From Nymphalis io (Eukaryota; Arthropoda; Insecta; Lepidoptera; Nymphalidae), in assembly GCF_905147045.1 (NCBI RefSeq), contig NC_065890.1, positions 1,178,001-1,242,000 on the forward strand: a DNA stretch of 64,000 bases, written 5' to 3'. The position numbers and the translations under genes are program-made. The notes below the pieces were generated by a model. That model ran no database searches and was not told where the DNA came from. It was given only the letters and a program-made list of their open reading frames with translations. The first letter of the stretch is position 1. Each line of letters starts with the position of its first letter. Shown here one piece after another: positions 12,529 to 24,200 of this stretch.

Positions 12529-12703
12529 ATCACCTGTGTAAGTTTTAGTGCTTTAAAGTGATTTGTGATTGTGTTTTTATTTTCCGAAGGCTCTATTTTG
12601 TAAGCACTTCTGCGCTGTAGATGTTTGTCCTGCAATTAGCTATAACGATTCATCACGTTTTCTGATTTTTCTGTTGTAATTTTTTTTGGTTCCTTTAGCT
12701 TTG

Positions 12704-12753
12704 ATATCGAGCTCGTAAATAAATATATACATATTTATTTGCGAGCTCGATAT
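12704..12753. repeat. Near-perfect 23-bp inverted repeat with 4-nt loop
   Basis: Left arm 12704-12726 and right arm 12731-12753 pair over 23 positions with a single T/C difference (a G:U pair in RNA); the loop is atac. It lies between micropeptide ORFs 2 and 3. Confidence 0.9.
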
Positions 12754-13354
12754 TTAAATCTAAGTCCTAACACTCGTATTCCTAATTTTAAAAATTAGGA
12801 AAGTTATTCATCCTACGTCTCAGGTTTAATCATATATTAAAAACGTCAAAATTTAGAAATAAGCAAACCGTTTTTTTTGTTATATAAAAACTTAGTCTAT
12901 GCGTATGCATATGGAACTATATACATTTTTATTAGACGTATTTTTACAATTTTCAATTTACTTTCGAATAAGTAAAAAAAAAAATAAAAATAATGAAATA
13001 AACGTGCACATATTTATATTTTTAAATTTTATATTAAGCTAATCTATTAATCGACGTTATCGTATTTTTTTAATTACATTCGAGTAAAAATATAAATTAA
13101 ATTGTGTGGAACCGTAGAAGAACGAATCTATCTCGTACCTCTTGGCTTATTTAATATATAATAGCTTATACATAAATGCCTTGAGTTTAATTATTATCGA
13201 AAAATTTTACATAATACATATGTACTTATCGAGATTAATAAATTACTTAGTATGTGAAGTTATTGAGTGAATCGGTGGTAGTCTCTAACTTCATATTCGA
13301 TTTCGTAATTCTTAATTAAAAGGCACTTGACGTGACGTGTGTGTTTTCGGAGTC

Positions 13355-13362
13355 TATATAAT
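13355..13362 (+). promoter_or_regulatory. TATA-like element upstream of micropeptide 3
   Basis: TATATAAT follows a ttgacgtgacgtgt segment at 13328, about 215 bases before the third micropeptide ATG. It could be a separate promoter for ORF 3, but the AT-rich background makes chance matches common. Confidence 0.25.
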
Positions 13363-13574
13363 TAGCATTGTTTGTTTTCATTATTATCATCGTTCCATAT
13401 CAACGGCTCTATCTTGATCTGTCAACGACAGATCTAAAATTACATTCATATTTATAAATCTGGATATTTGGCTTGAGAAAGGGGCGTGGTGCGTAGGCGC
13501 ACAGTCGAGCGAAGACAATTTTGTGTCATTAGCCAGTTTTCTGGAGCCTCTTGTCCAGTAAGCGTGTCGCAAAT

Positions 13575-13670
13575 ATGCCGAACCACGAGACAACGAACCT
13601 AATCGCCACCTACCTCATCCTGGTGCTGCTCCTGGCCAGCCTCTGGCTGCTCTACTCCGGATTTTTCTGA
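13575..13670 (+). CDS. scl: Sarcolamban-like micropeptide 3 (31 aa)
   Basis: A 31-codon ORF with head MPNHETTNL and one helix ending in LWLLYSGFF. It is the most GC-rich and codon-biased of the three. It matches micropeptide 2 most closely (M-P-x...NL-x-A-T-Y-x-I-L-V-x-L-L). A candidate acceptor (cttgtccag) ends about 16 bases before the ATG. The sequence after TGA (TGAG|GTGCCA) is a weaker donor than in copies 1 and 2; an AATAAA about 300 bases downstream offers an alternative 3' end. Expected role is SERCA regulation, by homology with arthropod sarcolambans. Confidence 0.85.
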   Translation: MPNHETTNLIATYLILVLLLASLWLLYSGFF

Positions 13671-13975
13671 GGTGCCATTTCATTTTTTGAAAGCCTATCC
13701 AGTGCAGTGATATTCTAATAGGTTCTCGACTTAATCAACTATATGACTAACAAATTATTAACAAAGATTAAACACTAGAATTTTATATCGATATAAATGG
13801 CGATGTTAAATCGAAAATTTTCATATAATGTCGCTCCATGACATACTACTTTTTTTTAATAGAGTAATCTGTGAATGGTAATAAAAAATATTTTAGGTTT
13901 CCTAGAATCGTTAAATGTCTTGGCAGCTACGTAATGTTGTAAAATTATACCACAATATAAATAATTCTTCCTAAC

Positions 13976-13982
13976 TAATAAA
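13976..13982 (+). terminator. Possible poly(A) signal after micropeptide 3
   Basis: AATAAA in the context ctaactaataaactttatt. It would end a transcript carrying ORF 3 if the weak donor after its stop is not used. Confidence 0.3.
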
Positions 13983-16900
13983 CTTTATTAGACTTAATGT
14001 AATTTCCGTTCGATCTTTATTTTTATGAGCAGTAAAAGTTTATATAATAAAAATTAACTCAATTTCTTTTTAGATATATCAACAGATAGATCAGCAAGTA
14101 AAACTTTACCTTAATGCTGTTTATGGAAGTAATTGAATTAGTTTTTTAATCTTTTCTTCTTTTAATACTTACGTTTATTTTTTTAATTAGTTTAAAAAAA
14201 TGTTTACATCAATTCTAAGATATTCAATAATAAGGTACAATCGAATTGATTTTATAAACGACATATTTGACATGTGGTGTATTTTAATCCAAATTAGCAT
14301 ATTATTTTTTTACTTCAATTAATTACATTTTATATTTATATCATATATTTACTTGTAACCAGCATCTAGGAGGGCGTTCCGCTGATATATTGGTCTAAAT
14401 GCAGACAACAATCATATGCTATAACAAATGTATAATAATAACATCGTGTTAAATAACCCTTGACCATAAATTTTAAAAAAACAATCGGGACTTAAACGTA
14501 ATGGTTTTTCTAAATTTGAATGCTTCGAATTCCAAAACACATATTCCAAAGCATTTGAATGACAAATCGAATTCAAAATTCGAAATCGCACAATGATGCG
14601 TACATTCTTGAAAGCGATACATATATAGTCCGTCAACAAATTTAAGATGATTTCATTACACAAGATGACACAGAAATCTAAGTCAGAGCTGGTAACACAA
14701 TATCTATAAATGACTACGCCTGCGACTCCTCAAGAAAACATAACATTCCAGCATCTAAAATTATCCGTATAATTCTACCGAACTCTCAACGATCCGTAGC
14801 GAGTGTATATTAAAATTCGCAATGAAATATAGTTTTTTTTTTATTTGTACATTTGCCAAATTGCAAAATCAAAACAGATTGGCAGCTAGTAAACATCCAG
14901 GCGAAGTCAAAAGCGCCATACCTCGCATATATCTGTTTTCATACGTTATTAATTTTTTTTAATTGGTTTGTTGTTTTGCTTTTTTCACAAATGATTTAAC
15001 ACTTTTTTATGTAAAGTGTGTTCATAGGACACTTATGTTATACAGCGTTTCACAGATTGTTAATTTTACTATTCGATTATTATTGTTTTATAAAACATAA
15101 TTTAGTTATATTTAGAAACACTGGTAGAATAAAAAAGTTGCACAATGAAGCTGTTTTTGTTTCTTACAATATCGTTTACGTTTTATTTTATCATAGCCTA
15201 GTAAATATAATGTATTTCTGTTATAAACGAAATATTATGATATATTAAAAAATCCAAAACAAATATAATTAATTTAACGAATTACGCACGTCATGTTAAC
15301 AGACTCAATTAGTTGAAATATGCGACTTGATATTTGAATTCTTTGTACGTCTCGTGATTTATCTTCTGATCTTAAATGTTATCTAAAGCTACTCAACTAT
15401 TATTAATCACACATTAAAGATTTGACATGTGCATTTTATATGCAACTGTAATCTGAAATATCGGTTTTCGATATGATTTGGCAAAGGATTTTATTGGTTA
15501 TAAAATTATTATATTTTATCACTGCAACATTGTATTGGTCGTTATCTGCAGAATAAATGTTTTGTAATTATTACATAACTACAAAAGCAGTGGTTTCATC
15601 CTCCTATAGTTAATATTTATAAACACTAAAATTTGATCCTACATGCATCAACACAAATAGCGTTAAGTATGTATATTTCAAGAAAAACGTTATTTTAAAC
15701 CAATAAAATAAATCCATGTAATGTTTATCCAGTTTGACACATACGAATAGTGTTATTTTTAATTCATTAAGTTATTTCACTAAAACTTATTTGTAAAAAG
15801 ATTCATCATGCAATGTTGTCTTAACAAAAATGTTTTTAAAAGTATTATAAACATTCGTGGTCGATGAAAATTGTATATTATTATTTAACTAGAGTTTATT
15901 TTTTTATGATGGTAAATTTACCACAAAGATAACTATTTAAATCAGCAGAAAAGATGATGAGCAAACCCAAAATCTTATAAAAAATGGCCTCCTTCGTGAA
16001 TAGAAACTATTCAGCATTGTTAGGGTTATAATACCACTTACATTTTCAATGCACCGCCAACATCTGGATCTAAGATAATTTCCTTTGTCTATAATTACAC
16101 TGACTCACTCACCACTTACATATAAATATATATACATACTTCTACCTAATTATAATCTTGTTATTTTTATTAAGAAAATTGCATTTTTCTACATTTATTG
16201 TATTTTATGATGTTGACTCAAACCACTTGGCGTCAAAGCAATATTAGAAAAAATATAGAGTATTAAAAATGATCAAAGCGAGCACTGATCTCTTACAGTA
16301 ATCTTTGAAATTGTCTAAAAAATCTCTAATGGCCGAGAACATCAATTATTCAGAACTAATTCCGTTAGAGACAAAGACTGACGCTAGACTTCACAATAAA
16401 TCATGAGCGTGGTATTTAGACAGATTGTCGAAAACATTTCAATTTAAATATAGACTGCAGATATCTAATGTCAGATATACCTAATTTTTTTTCTTATTTT
16501 CATTGACACGACTCTTTTATAGCGGCCCTACCAGCGAAGCTTACTTTTTATTAATTTATTTGTGTTCCTGCTTTGAAGCAGGAACACAAATTATAAAAAG
16601 GTAAAAAAACATTTGAATGACTGATTAATTTGTGTAGATTATTTGCATCAAATATTTTTGATTCTTAATAAAAAAATATTAAAATAAACTGCATTATAAA
16701 CCTATATTAACTGTAATTAAAAACATTATAAACCTATATTAACAGTATATTAACTGTAATTAAATTCAATCATAAATGTGTAAATAAAATTTAAAAGGAA
16801 GATACTACAGAACATCATTTTTAAAGTTCTATAATAATAGCTATAGGAATATACAGTTCAACGCAACTTTTTTCATTTTAATGAAAAGAATTACACAATA

Positions 16901-17456
16901 TCCGGTGTTCATGAAATGTAGTTTACATCAACGTATAATTTATACGATACAAGTTCCAAATATTTCTTCAGACCACGTCATATTCTCGTGCTCGTCACTT
17001 GTAACGCAAATAGCTGGAGTATATTCATAAATAAAGCGTTATAGTAACAAACATTAAGGTTATAAAAATGATTATATATTGAGCTTACAAATTGATGTCT
17101 ATTTATATCGCTCGTTACCTGGTAAAATATTCAGTTTGATATTCGACGTTGGAATTTGACTTTGAATTCGATCGTGAAATCCGAAATATAATAATCAAAA
17201 TACAAACTTCCTTTGTTAATTATCGTATTGATTTATCATTCAGTTATTGGTAAATGATTTACAACCGGATTCGATTTGATCGATTAAAGTATTAAATATA
17301 GTATCTAATTGAAAGAATAAATGATAAATACATTATTAAACAGCTACCAAAGTAATTTTAACTTAGTATCAACATTTTTCTGAAGTATAAATATTTGTTG
17401 TGAAGATGGCTTGATTGGATTTGATTGTGAAAATTAAAACGATAATTCTTTTTCAG
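13983..17456. other. Intron or intergenic DNA of the micropeptide locus
   Basis: About 3.4 kb of AT-rich sequence with no coding signal. It holds a perfect palindrome at 16558-16591 and a partial family II repeat near 16020-16115. If the shared 3' exon at 17457 is real, this is a large intron. Confidence 0.4.
16558..16591. repeat. Perfect 16-bp palindrome with 2-nt spacer
   Basis: Arms 16558-16573 and 16576-16591 (sequence around tgtgttcctgctt) are exact reverse complements separated by two bases. No neighbouring repeat explains it. Confidence 0.95.
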
Positions 17457-17870
17457 ATGCTGTCAGGATTAAGACACCGTAAGAGTCCAAACAAAGATGG
17501 CGGAAAGACAAACGCTATGAAAACAACTTAATTTTAAGAAACCGTAATTTTAGTATTTAAGTTAATAATTTAAGCATCGTTATACTCCCAAGCATTTAAA
17601 TACTTCGAATTTTGGAACATCTACTGAAAGAAGCTCAACGTATGGAAGCAAAACACCAAATTCAGTGCTGGGCATTCCAATTTAAGTAAAAAAAAAACTA
17701 AAAATGTAAACTAAACGCGAGAAAGACAACTATATAGAACGCCAAATTAACTTCAAATATTATGTTAATATAGTATAACACTTGTCGGTTGGTGCAGTTC
17801 AAATCTTTAGAATGTTATCGTTATTATGGACTAAGAGAATTTTATAATAAAGTTTCTTTTAAAACTAGAT
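17457..17870 (+). other. Candidate shared 3' exon of the micropeptide transcripts
   Basis: A pyrimidine-rich acceptor (aattctttttcag) ends at 17456. The exon-like stretch that follows ends near an AATAAA at 17846-17851. It begins with a 24-codon ORF (17457-17531; MLSGLRHRKSPNKDGGKTNA and four more residues), basic and without resemblance to anything I know. The donors following micropeptide stops 1 and 2 need a downstream acceptor on this strand, and this is the best one seen. Linkage is inferred. Confidence 0.45.
17846..17851 (+). terminator. Poly(A) signal AATAAA of the candidate 3' exon
   Basis: Canonical hexamer followed by a T-rich downstream element (agtttctttt). Confidence 0.5.
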
Positions 17871-18232
17871 TATCGTTTGTTCATATATCCCGATTCCAAT
17901 TTCAAAAGTAAAAAAATAACAAACTTAATCCGTATTAAAAAAAAATACTAAATTTTATTTAAAAAATCACAAACATGCATCATTGTGATAAATGTTACAC
18001 TGATGCGATTGATATAATAAAAATACTAGAATAGTTGCCTATAAAGCTGGACTACGGTCAGATGGCAAACGACTGTTAACGGTATGCCGAAATAGAGTTG
18101 TAGGTTGGCGCTCATCCAACTAAACGATCAGTAATTCATAAAATACAGTACAACAGCTACTGTGAATGAGCATCCTGTAACGCAGCGATGACACATGAAT
18201 TCGTTAGGAGATAGAAAAAATATTAATCATGT
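17871..18232. other. Convergent intergenic spacer
   Basis: Lies between the 3' end of the plus-strand micropeptide locus and the 3' end of the minus-strand channel gene. No coding features. Confidence 0.5.
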
Positions 18233-18238
18233 TTTATT
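18233..18238 (-). terminator. Poly(A) signal of the channel gene
   Basis: AATAAA on the minus strand about 60 bases after the stop. Another AATAAA (18296-18301) overlaps the stop codon itself. Confidence 0.5.
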
Positions 18239-18296
18239 GTTTACAATCATGTTGATTGTGATCTTATTATTTAGGACTGCGAGTTCTTGGTTTAAT

Positions 18297-21200
18297 TTAT
18301 TCAACACTATCAGTGGATAATGAATCTTTGACCGAGTCAGTTTCTTCGACTTTTTGTATCGGTTGCATGTCGCTATCCAGGGATTTAAGGTTACGTTCAT
18401 CCGCGGTCATATTTATTATTGGTTTGAGTTCATGGCTCTCTTGGTGGAGAGGCGATGAATCAGTTTCTCTATACCTAACGTGAATTTTACGTTTCTTCGA
18501 TTGTATGTCTCGCGAACTAGTTGTTTCACTGTAACCATGTTTTTCAATAATATAATCTTCTACACTCTGCATCACTCGTCTACTTTTATATTGGCCGATA
18601 TCTTGTTTGTGTTTAATTTTTTTTTCGTTATCTTGAGGGGGCGGTTCTGTTATCTTGTCCATATTCTCATAATCTATTAATTGATCGCTGTCTTCAATTT
18701 TCAAAACTGTTCTGGATAAGTTACTCAATCTGTCGTCTATTGTTTTAGGCAATAATTCCTCTTTTACACTTGTTACTGGTTTAGACACTTCGCTGAAGAA
18801 ACTTTCTGGAGATATTTCGTCAGCATATGGTTTTTCTTTGTGAACTGTACTAGGACCTGGAGAAGTTTCGAAATTGTCAGCAATTTCATTTCTTATAGAT
18901 TTATCTTGAAGGGTTGATGTTGGTTGAAATGGAGTATGTTGTAAAGAAACTAAAGGTACAGGAGGATTTGAAGGCGGATCATCATCTTTTTTCTTTAAGC
19001 CAACGGCACCCTTGCCTCCATCCGATCCATCGTCACCATTAAGCCCATGAGATTCGTCAGTTTGCAAAAACTTGCATATGTGTTCTTTACTTTTAGGAAA
19101 ATGTTTTAAAAGACCTTCCCAGTCTCTAAGACATAGCGTTAGAATTTGTGACTTTATAGCCGTTTTATACGATCGCAAATATGGCGTGTTGTAGATAAGA
19201 CCTTGTAACTGGAAATTTCAAATAAATTATCAATACTTTATTGCACAAAATATAAAGAATAGATGACATAAGAGTAACAGAAAAAATCATAAGCAAATCT
19301 TTGGTGAAAGAAGTTTAAGAACGCAGGTAAGTGCATTAAAGAATAAGAGAAAAAAAACTATCGCATACACACTTATTTTATTTTGATATAAAAATAAAGT
19401 ACACATATATGTGTACATACCAATATTTAATTATATACAAGCAACAAATAATATTATAAAATACTTTCTGCTATAAACTACTATGCATTTCATACATACA
19501 TAGATAAAATATATGTATATATTTATAGTTACTGAAAAAATTGCAATTTTTGTAGATACAACACTGTTCAACGTACAACAAGTACCCTACATATACATAC
19601 AATATACATACATACATTATTAATATTTACATTTAATGATACTTTTTTATATAGAATAGGAAGGCGGGCGAGCATATGGGCCACCTGATGGTAAGTGGTC
19701 ACCAACGCCCATAGACATTGGCATTATAAGAAATGTTAACCATCGCTTACATCGCCAATGCGCCACCGACCTTGGGAACTAAGATGTTAAGTCCCTTGTG
19801 CCTGTAATTACACTGGCTCACTCACCCTTCAAACCGGAACACAACTATACCAAGTACTGCTGTTTCGCGGTAGAATATCTAAAGTCGCCAAGGATTTCGT
19901 GGTCAGGTTAGGTCAGATTTCTGGTAGGTAGTAAGAGTATCTTAGTATAGTAATAAATAGTGTAAAATTTTGTTAGGTTTTACCTACACCAAAATGTCAT
20001 TCCCGTATGTATGTATGTATGTACGTGAAGTGTTTTAAATATTGTCTTCTTCAGATATTAATAGGATAAAATGAAATTCGTTAGCAGAATTTTTTTAACT
20101 AATTAAGTAATAGAATATTTTGTTGCCACTAAGCCAAAACTACATAAGTTATAAAATTTAACCGTCGAACTCTTACGATAAAGGACATCTGGATTGTATT
20201 ATAAACAAATGTATGTAACCTCTCCAAAACATTCTCCAGAGTGAAACGATTTAGTTTTGTTTAAGCCACTCCATATTTCTGTCACACGTCCTGTGTGTAT
20301 AAAATACATCGAATCGGTAATCTCGCAGTCTTTAACAACATACATATCTGAAAATAAACAAATATACAGTCTAATAAGCCAACAAATAACAGTCGCTTAG
20401 CATCGCTTGTTACTTACAACTGTTTAGTTAATATATTAAAAAGTCAGTAGCTATACTAATTTTTGTATAAACTCTTTTGGAACACTTTAAGTGTTACGAC
20501 AAATATTCCGTTTAAAAGCTTAAATATAATAATATAATAACTACTAAGATATCAAGGAATATATGTACATAAAACATGTGATATATCCCTCTCCCGTGGT
20601 GGAGCTCTCATCAGGGGGCGAATCTCGCCCCCCCCCCCGCACTCCTCGCTGGTGCGTACGACAGTGCGAGGCCATCACGGCTACCGTCCTTCACAGGGCC
20701 GTCTGAAATAGGACACGCGAGGCCCCCACCTCACGCATCCACGGCCTCAGGGTTACGCCCTATCTTTTAAGCCCCGGGCGTCTGGGCTATGGGAGGTCCG
20801 AAAAAGACGCCGTCGTCGTCTCCACCGAGCAGGATCGGCCTTTTCCCGTTCCGCCCTCTCCTTCTGAACCATGACGGTCTCACAGAAGGAGGCTACGGCC
20901 CTCCACGCCGATTCCCTGCGAAGCATCGCCAACACGATTGCTCGCAGGGACAGGTCTTGTCCGACTTCACGGACCAGGATCTCCCTCTCCGCACTCCACG
21001 CGGGGCACACCTCCAACGTATGCTGAGCGGTGTCCCGGTCTGCGCCACAGTGGTGACATATCGCCGTCGATTCGCGTCCGATCTTACACAGGTATTCTCC
21101 AAAACAACCGTGACCGGTCATTACCAGCGTAAGTCGGAAGGTGACTCGTCACTTTCATCTCATCCAGGCTTCGAAGGCTGGCAGGATCGCTCCAACGACG

Positions 21201-24200
21201 CGTTTGCGTGCGTACCGTTCTTCACAGAGACGGTCGCGTACACATATAATTCATCAATCACATAACTCACGAGTTAATTTATGTAAGTAACAATAACAGT
21301 AACAGCCTGTTAATGTCCCACTGCTGGGCTAAGGCCTCCTCTCCCTTTTGATGAGAACGTTTGGAGCTTATTCTACCACGCTGCTCCAATGCGGGTTGGT
21401 AGAATACACATGTGGCAGAATTTCAACGAAATTAGACACATGCAGGTTTCCTCACGATGTTTTCTTTCACCGTCAAGCACGAGATGAATTATTAACACAA
21501 ATTAAGCACATGAAAATTCAGTGGTGCTTGCCCGGGTTTGAACCCACGATGGTCGGTTTCGGATTTGACCCCAAGCTTAACACGACATAAAAGAATATCA
21601 TAATATGTTTTATGGACTTACAGGGTTTTCACAAAAGGTCTGAAACTTCTATTCATGTATTATTGCATTATTTTGTTTATAATAATATTAATTCAGTCAC
21701 CTTCATTATATGTGTATAATTGAAGCAAGCCTACTAGGTGCCGGAGAAATGCGGGCTCGCAGCCATTGAATAGTTGATGCTGAAAGTTAGGGCACAATAA
21801 TTATACATATTATTCTATTGAGAGATTAATTAAGATACTAAAAAATATAACAAGACAATACCATTAATCAATTATTCTACCACCAAACGTAAGAACTTTG
21901 TAAAAGGTGTGACGGTTTAAAGGATAAGTGAGCCAGTGAAATTCTGGGAGGAGGACGAATAACATCTTAAGTTTTTTGGTTGGAAGTGTTAGCCTATATA
22001 TATATTTATTTGTTGCAGTATCCTTGGACTAAGATGATAACTTACCGTCATTTGCTCCTCTTACCTAAAATAAAGCCTAATTTTATGTTAAAACTAAAAT
22101 TAATTGTTATGTTCTAAATTAAATCTTTATATTGTAAAAATTATAGTCAGTTTTGGTTATGAGTCATAAATTATTAATGGTCTAAAATTTTTCTTACATC
22201 GTTGAGATGGTACAAGTAGGCGGCTGACATAACTTTAAGCTTGAAACAATCCGGAGCAGTCTTCAAGAAATGCGGAACTTGCAAGCCGCGAGATTCTCGC
22301 CACAGATGGAGTGAGTATTTGTTCACCAAAGACACCAAGTTTTTGGACACACGGTTATTCTTAAGAAACTCCTGTAGAGATTTTGTTTTCTAAGTATCAT
22401 ATATATGTTTTAAATTGAAATATTGAACTTTCATTACTTACTTACAAATAAAGCTTAAACTCTCTTTTATATATTTTTATTATTTCTTATTGTCGACCAG
22501 TTTAACTAATTTCAAGATAAAATGTAAGTGATGCCAATAATATCAAATGAAAAAAAAAAAACAAAAAAACGATAACAACAATAAAAAATACATAAATTTA
22601 AAAATATCTTTATGAGAAACTGAACACACATAATTGTTATAACAAGAGAGAATTCACAAAGGAAATAAAATTATGTAACATAAATATGAAATTTACTAAT
22701 ATATAAAAACTTCAAATCGTTTATTTTAAAAGTTTTTGGAAATATTTTAAAATTGAAAAGACGACTTGGAAAGGCTTAAAAATTAACCCAATGAATTCTA
22801 AGGGAGTTGACTGATTAGCTTACAAATGGTAAATATGCTTAATTCTAACTAATATTGTAAATGCGAAATTAAGTTTGTTTCTTTGTTTTGTAACGCTTTC
22901 ACGTCCTAACTACTCAATCGATCATCGTGAAATTTTGCATACACGTTGTCAAAGGTGCAGAATATGATATGCAAAAAACTTGAAACACACGCGGGGACGA
23001 ACGCGATTAGTATATAAATAACTTTAACCCGGGCTAATGTGCATGTTACGATTATCCAAACCGAAATAAACCGTCGTTCATTAGCTTGTCTCTGATGATT
23101 GATCTCTTTGATACGGACCGAAATCTTCAAACATTACTCGTACTGACTTTGAGATGAAACCCGTATTGTTTCTTACTACAAATAAAACTATTTTATACAT
23201 TACATTACAATATTATAATTTATAGTTTTTAAAATAAGAATATTATATATGAAAATTATATTAACACATTTTATATAGAAACAAATATACGTAACATCAA
23301 TAATAAATATTTTCACTGATCCTTATTTACTATTTAAATACAGACACATTTCCGTCCGCTTAGCTTCATATTTTTATTGATATAACAATACATATATTAG
23401 AAATATACATGAGAAAAAGCACGTTTTGATTTAAACTTAGTTTATTAACTTTGATTAGAGCAATCGAGTCATTTATGCTTCTAATGAAGACTAAAAAAAA
23501 CTTTTTGCCTTTTTCTTACTCGCTAGAAGATATTTATGCGATTTTAATGTAATTCTAGTTTGAAATAGCTTATATTCTAAAACGAAGGAGCACACTGGGT
23601 GAACACCCAAAGTGAAACTTGTAAACTATTGAGAAATTTTAATTTAGATAGTAATTGATACTGTTATCGTAAGATTTAGAATATCCTTATCATATCATTG
23701 AAATATAATTAGACACTGCATTACATATACGATTTATTCGCTTTGATCTCATTATCTTGAATAAGACGGCTCTACTCCACGTAGTCTGCACCGACTTGGC
23801 AGGAGAACGTATTTCAGGCAGACAATTAATTGTATGAGCTTCATCCACGGTTGTCAAGGTGCTAATGGGCTGTGATAACTTGTCAACACACGATTAGCAA
23901 TTTAACAATCCCAAGCACGCCTGATGTGCTTCAAATTGAATAATTAATTATTCTTATATACATTTTTGTTTAAATGGTAAATAATATCTAAAATAATGTG
24001 TAGCAGCATTTATTTACCTCTAAAAAATTTTTAGTTAACTTATTTTTTTAAATAATTAACAAAACATTAAGATTCGTCTACAATAGTATGACCTACAATG
24101 GAATATCATTGCCATATGTGCGTATGCCATATCAAGTAACGTATGAACATCAATTAGAAGATACTATCGCTTTTGTAAGAAAAAAAAAAACTGTTCAATT

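Noticed and set aside
13575..13670. Micropeptides considered as signal peptides or first exons of longer secreted proteins
   Set aside because: All three have stop codons at the same relative place directly after the conserved helix, and they match a known family of complete micropeptides.
20789..21265. Plus-strand 158-codon frame
   Set aside because: Shadow of the minus-strand R1-like C-terminal fragment.
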